Notes: generated by a model not told the origin, from the sequence alone. A stretch of DNA of 64,000 nucleotides from Phycisphaeraceae bacterium (GCA_019636495.1 JAHBXL010000023.1:1-64000), one strand, 5' to 3'. Positions 1 to 10,500 are shown, counted from the stretch's first letter. A program made the numbers and translations.

Positions 1-3000
1 GCCGCCGCCCAGCGTCGCCGAGCCGTTGACCACGAGGCGGTCGAACTGCCCCGCGTTCGGGCCCGAAACCTGCGAGACAAGGCGGCCGGAGTTTGCGCCG
101 AGTTCGGGAATCACGCCCACCTGCTCATAGTCGCCGGCGATCGTCAACGTGCCGGGCGAGTTGCCGGGCGCAATTGTGCCGAAGTTGACAACGTCGGCGT
201 CGATCGTGCCGTTGCCGGAGATTGTGCCGTTCTGGAAGAGGAAGACGCCAAAGCCCGCCGCGAGCGTGCCGCCGTCGCTGACGGTGACCGAGCCGTTGTT
301 GATCGCAAGGAAGAACGGGATGCTCCATCTGCTTCCCGCGCCCGTCACAACAACGCTCGATCCCTCGGAGCCGGGCTGGTCGCCGACACCCGCGGTGCGC
401 GACACCACGCGCCCGCCGCCGCTGACCACCATATGCCCCTGGCCGAAGAACCCGACGGAGAGATCATCCTGGGCGATCGTCAGCCGCGCATTCGTCCCGG
501 AAACGGCGACGACGCCCGCACTCTCCGGCTCCGAACCGATGCGCGCAGAGAACGGTGCAACCGTGCCGCTCGTGATCGTCAGCATCGCGGCGATGCCGGG
601 TTGATCGCCGACAACCAGCGCCGGCTCCGATGCCGTGGTGATCGAGAATGTCGAACCGTTGAGGTTGAAGGTCGGGTGGCCGCGGGAGATGCGCGCGGTG
701 CGCGTCTGCACCGGCGGGCTCGCGGCGAAGTTCACGGTGTATGCGCCGGGGATGTCGAAGACGGCGTTGTCGAGCGCGCCGGGCACGGCGGGGAACCAGT
801 TGAAGAGCGAGGCAAAGTCGCCGCCATCGGGCGAGACCCAGCGGCGGTCGCCGGGCGCGGTGATGATGGGCGGGACGAACTCGTACGCACCGCGATCAAC
901 GGGCGGATTGCCCACGCCGGTGTTCGCAACCAGCGGGTCATCGACAAAGCGCGGCCCACCATCAAGATCCGACGGAAGGGACTCGGTCGTGTTGCCATCG
1001 CCATCGATGTCGAATGTGTCGAGCGGCACCGCGGTCGAATCGCCCGAGTCGATCGCGGGCGAGCCGTTGGTCAGGCGCAGATCGCCGTAGTCATCGTCCG
1101 GCGTTCCCCAGACACCATCCGCGCCGGGCGAGGGCAACCGGCGGAAGCGGGGGTCGAGGCCGTTGTTGCCGGTGCCGCCCCCCCCAAGGGAGCCGGTCCA
1201 GCCCTGAATCGTGCAGTGAGAGAGATTCAAAGCAACATCACCAACGACACGTATCTGTCTTGTCTCCGAGTCGGCGTTAGGCGAACTGTTCCCCCACAGC
1301 AATGAGTTCACGATGGAGATGCCTGCTCCATTCCCCACTACCCGCACACCGGCGACATCCCCGCTCAACTCGACATTGCCAACGATGGTGGAGTTCAGAA
1401 CTCGCCCGATCGTGTTGTTGCCATCGAACACCACGCCGCCGCCACCAACCGCTCCGGTGTTCCCCGCGATAAGGCAACCGTCCAGGTAAGCCATACTCTC
1501 TGACAGGACCGTACATGCCCCCATTCCGGCTGTCGCCGCGTTCCCGTGCAGTCGACAGTTGATCGCGTGCACGGCGCCGCCTGCGCGGGCAGAAATGGCG
1601 GAACCGAACCCGCTCACGATGTTCGACAGGAACTCGGAATCAACTGCGTACACCGCGCCAAGGACATCCACGGCTCCGCCATGACTGTCGGCGGCATTTC
1701 CTTCGAACCTGCAATGACGCGCATGCACCATTCCGCTCCCGGACACCAGCATTGCGCCGCCAGTTCCGAATGCCACATTGCCCGTAAAGAGACAGGATGT
1801 AAACCGCGGATTCCCGCCAACAACACCGACCGCACCACCCTGAACCGCCAAGTTGTCCCGGAACCAACAGTTCCGGATCGTGGGGCTGCCCGACTGAATG
1901 AGCATCCCGCCTCCATGCTCGAACATCGGCGAGCCGATAACCGCGGCACCCGACATGATGGTCAGGCCATCGAGAACCGCGGACTCGCCGACGCCGCTTG
2001 CGGTAACGACGTGATAGGAGTTGTCGCCGCGATTCAGGTCGCCGCTGTCATCCCCGTTCAGATCTCCCGACAGGATCGTCTCGTTCGCGGCGATATCTCG
2101 CTGCCAGAGTTCTGTCTCATCTCCCGCGAAGCCGCCGTAGATCGCGAGGTTGTTGCGGAGGTGGAATGATGCTGTTCGGGAGCCTCCGGAAAACAGCGGC
2201 GGTGAGGGCGTGTACGTGCCCGCGGCGACCCAGATCTCGGCAACGTTGTTGATCGCCGAGACAGCCAAGGCATGACGCAACTCCCCTAGGGGCGAGGCCC
2301 AACTAGCGCCTGTTCCGCCAACAACACCCTGCTGCACGTACAGACGACCGGCAAACGTTGTCGGAAAACTGCCGTACTCCGATGCCCCGATGTCAGGTAT
2401 CGCAGTGCCGTCGCCATTGCCATCGACGATCCGTAATAGGCCGTTGATATCGAGGAGCCAATCAGGGCTACTGCCTGCAAACACGTAGTTGCCGACCTGT
2501 CCCTGATCAATCAACGGGGAGAGCGCGCCGATCGCAACGGAGTCATCGAGAGTCCCTGCGACTCCATCCACTCCCACCAGGCCAACAAAGAGGGGATCAA
2601 CACCAAAGGACGTGCTGCCCTGCCGACAGTTGTCAAGGCCCCCATCCGACGCCTGAGCAGCAGGACCATTGCCGGAACTGTTCACGTTGTTCCATATAAC
2701 GGTGTCGCTGATATTCAGAATAATGAATGCAGACTCAGGCGTAAAAATGCCAGCGACGCCGTTATTGGTATTCGGGGCGACGTTCGCTGCAATCGTGCAG
2801 CCGCGCAGGTACATGGTCCCTCGTGAGAACACTGCAATTGAGGTGTATTGTGTTGAACCAAGAACCTCATTGTGGATCACTGCGGAGTTGTAGACCGTCC
2901 AGGTTCCGCGATTGGAATAGAAGCCTACTCCAGTGCCAGATCGATTACCCACAATCATCGCTCGATCAACGTTGACCGTGACCTGCTGGTTCCAGTCCCA

Positions 3001-3780
3001 CGTAGGATTGATCTCGCTGCTATACAAAGCGCCCGCGACGAGGTCGTTTCGCCAGATCGTAAGGTTGCTCAGGTTCACCACGCCGCCAGCGATACATACC
3101 GCACCAGAGTAGCCTCCGCTCCCGACATTGTTTGCGCCCGTCAGGGTGAAGCCATCAATGCGACATTGGCCCGCACCGTGCAGATTCAGGATTCGGAAGA
3201 CGAAGTACGCGTTCTCTTCCATGTTGGTGAAGTTGGGCCCATCATTCTGATCAACGTCGCCCGACAAGGTTGTGCGGAAGACGTTGAAATTCCGTTGGTC
3301 GATCGAGGTCTCCAAACCCGAGAACCCGCCGTAGAACGACACGCCGACAGGCGCCTCGAAGGTCACGCTCCGGGGGTCGGGCGGGTTGTACCTCTCCGTC
3401 GGGTAATACGTGCCTTGCGCAACCCAGATATGAACGTTCCTTCCCGCCTGCGGGATTGCGCGCGCGTCGCTGATCGCGCTCTGCAAGTCCTGATACGCCG
3501 TCCCCCAACTCTGCCCGTTCCCCCCCGGTGCCGCCGCGGCGTTCACGTAGATGATCGTCTGCGCGGGGGCGCGGCTCGCCGCGGCGAGAAACACACAGAG
3601 CACGAGCAGGGGGAGCAATGGCTGGCGGCGATGTGCGCAGATTGCGAGCGAAGCCGCCCGCCCCGCAGGCGAACGACGAACAGGGCACACCAAAGCGCAC
3701 CGCTCTGGAGAGCGGTGCCACCAGGAGCGGTGCCACCCATTGCCATGCCACCCGATGAACCCTGCGCGCGACTCGGACAT
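1..3780 (-). CDS. Secreted beta-helix surface protein (C-terminus beyond left edge)
   Basis: The minus frame is open from an ATG at 3780 to the window edge (about 1260 residues), so the C-terminus is missing. GGAGGTG lies 6 nt before the ATG. A hydrophobic signal segment (QPLLPLLVLCVFLAAAS, ending APAQ) comes only after about 55 residues. The first two thirds repeat short strands such as GGAVGVVGGNPRFTSC and NCRLHGNAATAG, typical of right-handed parallel beta-helix (pectin-lyase or Pmp-like) proteins. The rest (RRWVSPDGGDFASLFNW, then GSEPESAGVVAVSGTNAR and SSVVVTGAGSRWSI) resembles autotransporter-associated strand repeats. Export to the cell surface is inferred; no catalytic site is evident. 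The early N-terminus is partly encoded by a palindromic repeat, so the true start could be later (in-frame GTG at 3690). Confidence 0.85.
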   Translation of the reverse strand, partial: MSESRAGFIGWHGNGWHRSWWHRSPERCALVCPVRRSPAGRAASLAICAHRRQPLLPLLVLCVFLAAASRAPAQTIIYVNAAAAPGGNGQSWGTAYQDLQSAISDARAIPQAGRNVHIWVAQGTYYPTERYNPPDPRSVTFEAPVGVSFYGGFSGLETSIDQRNFNVFRTTLSGDVDQNDGPNFTNMEENAYFVFRILNLHGAGQCRIDGFTLTGANNVGSGGYSGAVCIAGGVVNLSNLTIWRNDLVAGALYSSEINPTWDWNQQVTVNVDRAMIVGNRSGTGVGFYSNRGTWTVYNSAVIHNEVLGSTQYTSIAVFSRGTMYLRGCTIAANVAPNTNNGVAGIFTPESAFIILNISDTVIWNNVNSSGNGPAAQASDGGLDNCRQGSTSFGVDPLFVGLVGVDGVAGTLDDSVAIGALSPLIDQGQVGNYVFAGSSPDWLLDINGLLRIVDGNGDGTAIPDIGASEYGSFPTTFAGRLYVQQGVVGGTGASWASPLGELRHALAVSAINNVAEIWVAAGTYTPSPPLFSGGSRTASFHLRNNLAIYGGFAGDETELWQRDIAANETILSGDLNGDDSGDLNRGDNSYHVVTASGVGESAVLDGLTIMSGAAVIGSPMFEHGGGMLIQSGSPTIRNCWFRDNLAVQGGAVGVVGGNPRFTSCLFTGNVAFGTGGAMLVSGSGMVHARHCRFEGNAADSHGGAVDVLGAVYAVDSEFLSNIVSGFGSAISARAGGAVHAINCRLHGNAATAGMGACTVLSESMAYLDGCLIAGNTGAVGGGGVVFDGNNTIGRVLNSTIVGNVELSGDVAGVRVVGNGAGISIVNSLLWGNSSPNADSETRQIRVVGDVALNLSHCTIQGWTGSLGGGGTGNNGLDPRFRRLPSPGADGVWGTPDDDYGDLRLTNGSPAIDSGDSTAVPLDTFDIDGDGNTTESLPSDLDGGPRFVDDPLVANTGVGNPPVDRGAYEFVPPIITAPGDRRWVSPDGGDFASLFNWFPAVPGALDNAVFDIPGAYTVNFAASPPVQTRTARISRGHPTFNLNGSTFSITTASEPALVVGDQPGIAAMLTITSGTVAPFSARIGSEPESAGVVAVSGTNARLTIAQDDLSVGFFGQGHMVVSGGGRVVSRTAGVGDQPGSEGSSVVVTGAGSRWSIPFFLAINNGSVTVSDGGTLAAGFGVFLFQNGTISGNGTIDADVVNFGTIAPGNSPGTLTIAGDYEQVGVIPELGANSGRLVSQVSGPNAGQFDRLVVNGSATLGGG
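3694..3719. repeat. Palindromic repeat, copy 1 (inside coding N-terminus)
   Basis: The palindrome has arms CACCGCTCT and AGAGCGGTG around two central bases. Read on the minus strand, it and its flanks share 26 identical bases with the copy at 62631-62656. A further partial half-copy (AGCGGTGCCACC) follows up to about 3738. It lies inside the long N-terminal leader of the beta-helix protein. It behaves like a REP- or BIME-type dispersed element; only two full copies are visible here. Confidence 0.7.
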
Positions 3781-4232
3781 GTGTAGCACCTCCACGAGCA
3801 AACGGCCCGCTGTTCCGGGCCGCGCGGCGATTGCTCGCCGCCCCCTCACCCACCATCGCCACTACCCAACCCACCCCCGCCACCTCACCGCCTGTCCATC
3901 TCCCGCTCTCGCCGCTTCATCCTTCAGTCTGTGGCAGAAGCCGACCCCACATCATGCCACACGCCGCAGCGCGTGCCGCGGCGAGGCCCATGAACATGCG
4001 CAGAATACCTGAACCCCGACCCCGCGCCAAGAGATGTTCGGGAGATTCTCGGGTTCGCATGGCGTTCGGCAGCGTCTCGCGCGTTGGGAAGGCGGTCCCG
4101 ATGGCTTGGCCGCTCGTCAGGCCGACCGGGTTCCTGCTCTTGCTACGGCTGCGGATTCGACATGCGCGCTCGAAAGCGGGCCGGGAACGCCGGGGCCGCC
4201 GAGACTGCGCACCATTCGGTCAGACCACTGAC
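3781..4232. other. Intergenic, 5' region of the beta-helix gene
   Basis: About 450 bases separate two minus-strand secreted-protein genes. The first bases hold the GGAGGTG ribosome site of the left gene. I see no convincing coding frame, tRNA, terminator or repeat in the remainder; a 26-codon minus-strand frame near 3990 has no ribosome site and is not called. Confidence 0.5.
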
Positions 4233-5756
4233 TTACGGGCACGCCGCGGCGAACCACTCGCTCAGGAACATGAAGATGTCCGAGACGCCGTAGACGCCGT
4301 CAAAGTCGAGATCGGCCCGGCAAGAGGGCTCCGCGGCGACCGAAGACGATGCGCCCGACCCGGGCGGCAACGGCTCGACCGCGATGCGGAACGCCAGGTC
4401 GCGCAGGTTGGGGGCCGCGGATGGCAGCCACCCGGTGGCCGGCGCGGATTGTCGGCGCGTCTGGGGGCGGTTGATCTGGAAGTCGCACGGAATCTCGCCG
4501 CGGGGGCAGCATCGCTCGCTGAAGGCGAACAGGCTCTTGGTCGCGAACGACCCGCTGAGGGTTGCGCCGGCGCTGATCCAGTAGGTGCGGCCGGGGTCGA
4601 GGCAGAGCGGGCCGGGCGGCAACGTTCCCTGCTGCACGATGGGCTCGATCACGCGGATGCAGTAGAGTTTGAGTTCGTCGCCGCCGTCGAAGAAACTCAC
4701 GCCGAGGTCGACCACCTGGTCGATCGGGAGTTGGTACAGGAACCCGGCGTAGGGCTCGCCGAGCGCGCCCGGCGGGCAGGGGTTGTCGGTGTAGATCTCG
4801 ATGAACCCATGGCCGGGGTGGCAGTTGGCCCAGACCCACGCGTCGATGATGCAGACCTTGCGTTCCTGGCAGTTGCGGACGACGAAGTCGTCGCGCGAGC
4901 GCCAGTTGATCGCGCCGTACGGGCCGGACTTCAGCCCGGGCAGCAGCGGCGGCAACGGCACGGATGTATCGGGTCGGCCGTTGTCGAAGAGGATCTGGCA
5001 CGAATACCCATCGAGTTTGAAGACCATGTTGATGCAGCCCGGGCACCCGGTGCAGAACGGGTCCCACGGATCCCAGTCGTAGGTGTTGTGCGCGATCTTC
5101 ATGCCCGCGGCCTGATTCGGCACGCGCATGATGAGGGCCTCGGAGTCGGGCGGCGTCACCGCCCACGACGACAGGTCGTCGGTCACGCGGTCGGTCTCGC
5201 CGATGAGCGAGAACCAGTACGACTTCCCGCCATCGAGCCAGAGTTGTTCATCGCACAGGTCGAAGCGGTACCAGACGAGGTAGTTCCCATCGGCTCGCGG
5301 CGTTTCGGACAGGACCTCGAAGTTGGTGCTGGTGAAGAACGGCTCGATCTCCGGCACGCCGTTGCAGTCGTGAAAGATCTCGAGGCGCGCCCGCCGCGCG
5401 CCCGGCCAGGAGTTGTTGATCATCAACCCGCGGAACGCCATGATGCGGTGCAGGAACCCCGGCGGGAGGAACACGTCGTCGGCTGCGCGCAGCGCATCGA
5501 AGCCGGTCGTGCTCATCGCGCCGCCGCCGATGTGCGAGATCAACCCGTCAACATCGTCGATGTCGGTCGGCGGGTCGCCTTTGTCCCACACGCATTCGCA
5601 ATCGTCGGGAATGCCGTTGCCGTTGCAATCGATCGACGGGTTGCCGGCGATCTCCAGCGCGTCGTCGATGCCGTTGCCGTTGCAATCCTGGAACTGCGCC
5701 GAGGCGGTTGCCGCCGCGAACAGGCACGCGGCGAACGATGCAAGAATGGTGCGCAT
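4233..5756 (-). CDS. Secreted protein with dockerin-like C-terminal module
   Basis: The ATG at 5756 follows GTGGAGTCGTT (GGAG site) and opens a classical signal peptide, MRTILASFAACLFAAATASA, giving 507 residues. The mature start carries two calcium-type repeats, DCNGNGIDDALEIA and DCNGNGIPDDCE, as in thrombospondin-3/EF-hand-like linkers. The middle is a beta-rich region with many cysteines and no recognised enzyme motif (WYRFDLCDEQLWLDGGKSYWF, CIRVIEPIVQQG). The end, CRADLDFDGVYGVSDIFMFL followed by SEWFAAACP, matches the dockerin-like anchoring tail common in Phycisphaerae exported proteins. Function unknown; a surface or matrix role is inferred. Confidence 0.85.
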   Translation of the reverse strand: MRTILASFAACLFAAATASAQFQDCNGNGIDDALEIAGNPSIDCNGNGIPDDCECVWDKGDPPTDIDDVDGLISHIGGGAMSTTGFDALRAADDVFLPPGFLHRIMAFRGLMINNSWPGARRARLEIFHDCNGVPEIEPFFTSTNFEVLSETPRADGNYLVWYRFDLCDEQLWLDGGKSYWFSLIGETDRVTDDLSSWAVTPPDSEALIMRVPNQAAGMKIAHNTYDWDPWDPFCTGCPGCINMVFKLDGYSCQILFDNGRPDTSVPLPPLLPGLKSGPYGAINWRSRDDFVVRNCQERKVCIIDAWVWANCHPGHGFIEIYTDNPCPPGALGEPYAGFLYQLPIDQVVDLGVSFFDGGDELKLYCIRVIEPIVQQGTLPPGPLCLDPGRTYWISAGATLSGSFATKSLFAFSERCCPRGEIPCDFQINRPQTRRQSAPATGWLPSAAPNLRDLAFRIAVEPLPPGSGASSSVAAEPSCRADLDFDGVYGVSDIFMFLSEWFAAACP

Positions 5757-5894
5757 AACGACTCCACGAATCAGGGGTGAGCACTCGAACACACGAGTTC
5801 GGCGAGGCTACCGCGATTCGGCGGGAGCAACAATCCCCGCAAATGGCTAGTCAATGAGGGGCCTGTTTTGGTGGAACGACTGGAAGTCCATTCC

Positions 5895-7001
5895 CTATGG
5901 GGACTTCCGGTCTGTGCCGTCGCGCAAACCGGGCAGAATTTTTTTCAAACGGCGCACAAGATCCGGCAGAGTTCGGACTGAGGACCAGGTTCGCAGTTGC
6001 TCCCGCGCCGGGTGCGCGGGGTAGCCCAGCCACGCCTCGCCCGCGGGCAGGTCGTGCATCAGGCCGCTCTTGGCGCCGAGTGTCGCGCCGCTGCCGATGG
6101 TCAACCCGTCACCGATTCCGCAGCAGCCGCCGATGGTCACCCCGTCGCCCACGGTCACGCTGCCGGCCATGCCGCACATGCCGCAGATGAGGCACGCGCG
6201 GCCGATGCGGCAGTTGTGCGCGATCTGCACGAGGTTGTCGATCTTCGTGCCATCGCCGATCACCGTCGCATCGAACGTGGCGCGGTCGATGCACGAGCCC
6301 GCGCCGATCTCGACGTCGTTCCCGATGCGGACGATTCCCGCGTGCGGAATCTTCAGAACGCCGCGGCCCGACGGGTCGGGCCGATAGCCGAAACCATCGG
6401 CGCCGATGACGACCCGCGCGTGCAGAATCGTGCGGTTCCCGATCTCGCAGCGGTCGTAGACCACCACGCCGGGGTAGAGCACACACCGATCGCCGATGCA
6501 CACCGCCGCGCCCAGCATCACGCCCGGGTGCAGCACCGTTCCCGCCCCGATCGTGGTGCGCGGACCGATGACGCACTGCGGGCCGATGCACGCATCGGGG
6601 GCGATGCTCGCGGAAGGATCGACCACCGCGCTGGGATGAACCCCCGCCGCCGGGCGCTCAGGCCGCGGCACAAAGGCCTCGAGCAGTTTGAGCATCGCCA
6701 GATCGGCATCGGGCACGACCAGCAGGGCCCTGGTCGCGGTGTCGTGCCCTGGCACGTTCACCCCGCGTGTCACCAGCGCGGCCCCGGCCCTGGAGCCCGC
6801 CCAGCGTTGAGCGAAACTGGCGGATCGGATGAACGCAAGGTCAGTCGACGTGGCCTGCTCGAGGCCCCGGATGCCGGTCAGGCGGATCTGGGCCGATCCG
6901 ACCAGTTCGGCCCCGAGCATCGCCGCGACCTGGCCCGAGGTGACCTCGATCGACTGGCCGGCCGCGGCTGCGTGTTGGACCGGCAACGTGGGCGTGGACA
7001 T
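5895..7001 (-). CDS. lpxD: UDP-3-O-acylglucosamine N-acyltransferase
   Basis: LpxD adds the N-linked hydroxyacyl chain to UDP-3-O-acyl-glucosamine in lipid A synthesis, in the cytoplasm. The 368-residue protein has the N-terminal uridine-binding domain (about 15-115), then a left-handed beta-helix of hexapeptide repeats (VHPSAVVDPSASIAPDACIG onward). The conserved ADGFGY segment is at about 201-206, and the likely catalytic histidine is H262 in NLVQIAHNC. The end, about 345-368, is a basic helix. No Shine-Dalgarno site precedes the ATG; TAGAAT sits exactly 6 nt upstream, suggesting a leaderless mRNA. No other lpx genes are adjacent, but gmhB and a possible LPS glycosyltransferase occur elsewhere in the window. 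Confidence 0.95.
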   Translation of the reverse strand: MSTPTLPVQHAAAAGQSIEVTSGQVAAMLGAELVGSAQIRLTGIRGLEQATSTDLAFIRSASFAQRWAGSRAGAALVTRGVNVPGHDTATRALLVVPDADLAMLKLLEAFVPRPERPAAGVHPSAVVDPSASIAPDACIGPQCVIGPRTTIGAGTVLHPGVMLGAAVCIGDRCVLYPGVVVYDRCEIGNRTILHARVVIGADGFGYRPDPSGRGVLKIPHAGIVRIGNDVEIGAGSCIDRATFDATVIGDGTKIDNLVQIAHNCRIGRACLICGMCGMAGSVTVGDGVTIGGCCGIGDGLTIGSGATLGAKSGLMHDLPAGEAWLGYPAHPAREQLRTWSSVRTLPDLVRRLKKILPGLRDGTDRKSP

Positions 7002-7007
7002 GGGGGG

Positions 7008-7013
7008 ATTCTA
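7008..7013 (-). promoter_or_regulatory. -10-like hexamer for lpxD (leaderless)
   Basis: TAGAAT lies 6 nt before the lpxD ATG, which places the expected transcription start at or next to the start codon. TTGATT is found about 19 nt further upstream as a loose -35. Confidence 0.5.
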
Positions 7014-7292
7014 AACCACCCGGCGGCCGGGCAATCAAGGCCGGCAGAATCGGGAAATCGGGAGACCTGGGCGGTTCGCACACCGGCGCGGCATCTCTAC
7101 GAAGTACTCGATTGCCGGTGGCCAAGGGGGTGCGCGCGGCCCGTGGTCTGCACAGGATTGGCCAGTTTCGCACGCACTCTTGATGTCCGACCCGCGTTGC
7201 GGGCCCGGTGGTGCGGCACGGCACCTTGGCACGGGGCTTGCAACTCTGCATTGCATCTCACGGCGAGCGTTGAGTCGTTCCGGCGCCGCCGA

Positions 7293-7422
7293 TTGACAAC
7301 TCCCCGGCCGCGTGCTTTGCACTGCTCTTGGTCGCCGCGGCCGGTCCGATCGGGACACTTGGGCAATGTGCCCAGGTGCGCCGCCCGACCTGTCACGGAC
7401 CAGGTCGGGCGGTGTTCTTTTT
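7293..7422 (+). ncRNA. Candidate small RNA with its own terminator
   Basis: A + strand module lies in a 556-base gap where the flanking genes (lpxD and the PPC-domain gene) both read minus. It starts with TTGACA (7293-7298); 17 nt later is only a poor -10 (TTTGCA), so the transcript would begin near 7328. Next come a 9-bp hairpin with loop AATGT (CACTTGGGC 7356-7364 pairing with 7370-7378) and then a 12-bp GC-rich terminator stem with a U-rich tail. No reading frame with a ribosome site fits. The predicted RNA is roughly 95 nt. No known RNA family was recognised; the call rests on a strong terminator with no upstream gene to serve. Confidence 0.5.
7381..7422 (+). terminator. Rho-independent terminator (+ strand)
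   Basis: CCGCCCGACCTG pairs perfectly with CAGGTCGGGCGG across an 8-base loop and is followed by TGTTCTTTTT. It works only on the + strand, and no + strand protein gene precedes it, so it most likely ends the small RNA proposed here. Confidence 0.8.
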
Positions 7423-7465
7423 GGCATCGGCCTGCGAGGCGAAGCGGGGCACGATCGCCGCGCAC

Positions 7466-7497
7466 GAAAAAGGCCCCCGTCCTTGCGGACGGGGGCC
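7466..7497 (-). terminator. Rho-independent terminator (- strand)
   Basis: On the minus strand GCCCCCGTCC pairs with GGACGGGGGC around a GCAA tetraloop, followed by CTTTTTCG. It lies about 60 bases after the stop of the PPC/P-domain gene and should end its transcript. Confidence 0.85.
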
Positions 7498-7557
7498 CAG
7501 AGTGTGCGATCCGAATGCCGCGGGGTCAGCCCCGGGGCGCTTCAGAAGAATCGGCGA

Positions 7558-10500
7558 TCAGCAGGGGCCGACGCCGTGGGCGAACCACACCGTGAGGAAG
7601 GCGAAGATCGCCGGGACGCCCGGGGTGCCGCCGAAGTTGACGGCGGCCGGGACGTTGGCGAACCAAGCGGTGAGGAACGCGAAGATGTCGTTGACCTCAA
7701 CAGTGTTGTTGCCGTCCCAGTCGGCGGGGCAGGTGCTACCACAGGCCGCGCCGAAGGTCGGATTGACCCACAGGCCCCACTCGACGAGAGTGCCATCATC
7801 GGCGCCCGAGAAGACGTCGATGACGGTGAGGGTCCACGTGCCGGCCGAGTTCTCGCCGTTGAAGGCCGAGAGCGGGCCCAAGTCCGGCAACCAGCGGCCG
7901 GAAACGTTGTTGATCCCCGCGGCGACCTGCGGGGAGTCGTAGGTCTGGCTGTTGGGAGCCTGGTCATCGAGGATGAACGGCGTGCCGGAACCCTGATCAC
8001 CGAAGTTGTCGGTGTCAAAGCCGAAGGTGAACGGCGGGTTGCCGGGCTCGTCGATGAGCGTCACCGTAGTGCCCATTGGCGAGGTAAGGGTGACGATGAC
8101 GTCGCCCTGCCAGGCGTGGGGCATCATGATGCCGACATCCAGATCGGTGATGGTCTGGCCACCGACGATCGTGATGGTGTCCTGGTGGAAACTGTTGATG
8201 AACAGATTGGGCTGGCTGGAGGCCGTGTAGGCCGGGGCCGCACCCTGGCAATCGGTGCCCGGGCCGCCCCAGACGCCGCCGCCGTTCAAGCAGGTAACTT
8301 CATCGACAACCGTGCAGGTGTTGCCCGTGCAGCACCGGCCGGCCGGAGCGCCGATGTTGTTGATGACCAACTGCCAGGAGCCCTGCGCGGCGGCGTAGCC
8401 CGCGATGCGGATGTAGTAGGTCGTGCCGCCGTTGAGCACCAGCGTCAACTGCGACTGCAGGCCGCAGAAGTCGTCGTTGCAGCCCTCGAGGTTGGCGAAC
8501 GCATCGGCCGGGCAGCCGGAGAAGACCGCCAGCACGGTGTCGTAGGCCGAACCGCAGAGGCTGATCTCGTACTGGCTCGTGGAAGCGGGGGTGAAGGTCG
8601 CCCAGACGTCCGATCCGCCGGCGGAGCCGGTGAACGTGCCGCACTGACCATCAATGAGGCCCGTCAGCGACGTGGTCGCGCCGAAGGTGTCGCCGAAGTA
8701 GAAGGTGTTCTCGGACAATGCCGGAACGCCCGCGCTGTTGCACTCATCATCGTTGCGCGGCGGAGCCACGGAGATCTCGAGGCTGCCGGAACCAGTCGAG
8801 GAGCCGAAGCCGGAGATGCGGATCCAGTAGGAAGAGCCGGAGGTCACACCGAACTGAATCGTGCTCTGCAGACCGCAGGCGTCGTCGTTGCAGGCCAACT
8901 GCGGACCGCTGCACGAGGCGTACGCGGCGAGCGCCGTGTCCCAGAACGCCAGACCGCAGGTCGTCACGGTCGCGAGACCGGTCTGCGTCGCCTGGTACTC
9001 GAACCACTCGGCGTTGGACCCGTTGCCGGCGCAGGTGGAGGCCGGCCCGCCACCGACGGTCATGACGGTGGTGTCGTAGTTGTGCGTGCCTTCGTTCACG
9101 ACATGGGCCGTGCTGCACAGGTCGCCGGGGGGCAGGTTGCCGAGGTCGTTGACGACGACCGTGAAGGTGCCCTGGGCGTTGTTCCAGCCCGACACGCGGA
9201 CGAAGTAGGTCTGGCCGCCGGTCAGATCGAGGGTCACGGCGGACTGCAGGCCGCAGGAGTCATCGTTGCAGGCGATCATGTCCACGAACTGACTGCCGGG
9301 GCAGGACGTCCAGATGGAGAGAACCGTGTCGAGCGCGGACCCGCAGGTGTTGACCTGGAAGGTGCCGGTCGCGACGGGGGTGAAGGTGTACCACACATCG
9401 TTGTTCGATGGTGCGCCCGCAAACGTGCAGCCCGAACCGCCGTCGAGCGTCGTGGTGCTGTTGGCGTTGGTGTTGTCGCCGAACTCGGGGAAGCCGACGC
9501 TCAGGGCGATGGCCGTGTTGCAGTCATCGTTGGGCGGAACGTACGGCGAGCAGGGAACACCGCTCAACTGGGCGAAGTACCGGCTGCCCGCGCCGCCGCA
9601 GTTCACTGCCGTGCCAAAGTCGGACGAGGCGACGAACGCGTAGTAGGTGCCGGCGGGCAGGCAGAGCGTGACCGAGGCCGAGGAGCACGCCGGGGCGGTG
9701 ATGAAGCCGCCCGGGATGAACCCGCCCTGGGGGCACGGCGAGTTGATGAAACCGATCAGGAGCGGGAACTCCGCGGTCGCCGTCCAGGTGACCTCGGTGC
9801 CGCCGGTGAGCGTGAACGAGAACCAGTCGGTGTCGCGCGAGGTGCCGGAGACGACCTGCGTCGTGCCGCACACCAGGTCGCCGACCGAGATCGAGGTGAA
9901 CACCGGCGACGGCGAGTTGCAGCCGCCGTTGACCGTGTCGAACGCGCTGCCGCCCTCGTGGCCGCATTCAGGCTCGCTCTCGATCACCGTCGCACCGCCG
10001 GGGCACGCCGCGCAATCGACGCTGGCCACCGAGATGCTGATCGAACCCGAGCCGGTCGCGGAGCCGAAGCCGGAGATGCGGACCAGGTACTGGCTGCCGT
10101 TGGTCACCGGGAAGGTGATCGACGACTGCAAGCCGCAGGCGTCGTCGTTGCAGGCGACCTGGAATGCCGAGAAGCAGTCGCCAGAGAACGCCGCCAGCGC
10201 GGTGTCGAAGCCGGCCAGGCCGCACGTCGTCACCGTCGCGTTGCCGTCCTGGGTCGCCTGGTAGATCCACCAGCCGTTGCCCGAACCATTGCCAGCGCAG
10301 GTGCCGGCGGGACCATCGACGTTGTAGCCGGTCGTGTCGAATGCGTGGAAACCTTCGTTGACAACCGGGGCCGATGTGCAGTCGTCCGTCGCGGCCGAGG
10401 GGCCGCGGACGATGCCGCCACCACCGGCGGCGGGCATCTGGTTGTGGTGCTGATAGACCAGACCGAGCGCTTCCGCGCGGCTCATCGGAACGGCACTGGT

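Noticed and set aside
3831..5780. Long + strand open frame opposite the dockerin-tailed gene
   Set aside because: The minus strand encodes a protein with signal peptide and known tail; the + frame gives a low-complexity Arg/Ala/Asp/Val product typical of antisense frames in high-GC DNA.
5882..5908. Hairpin GGAAGTCC/GGACTTCC across the lpxD stop codon as a terminator
   Set aside because: The 8-bp stem is real but there is no U-tract, and it spans the stop codon itself.
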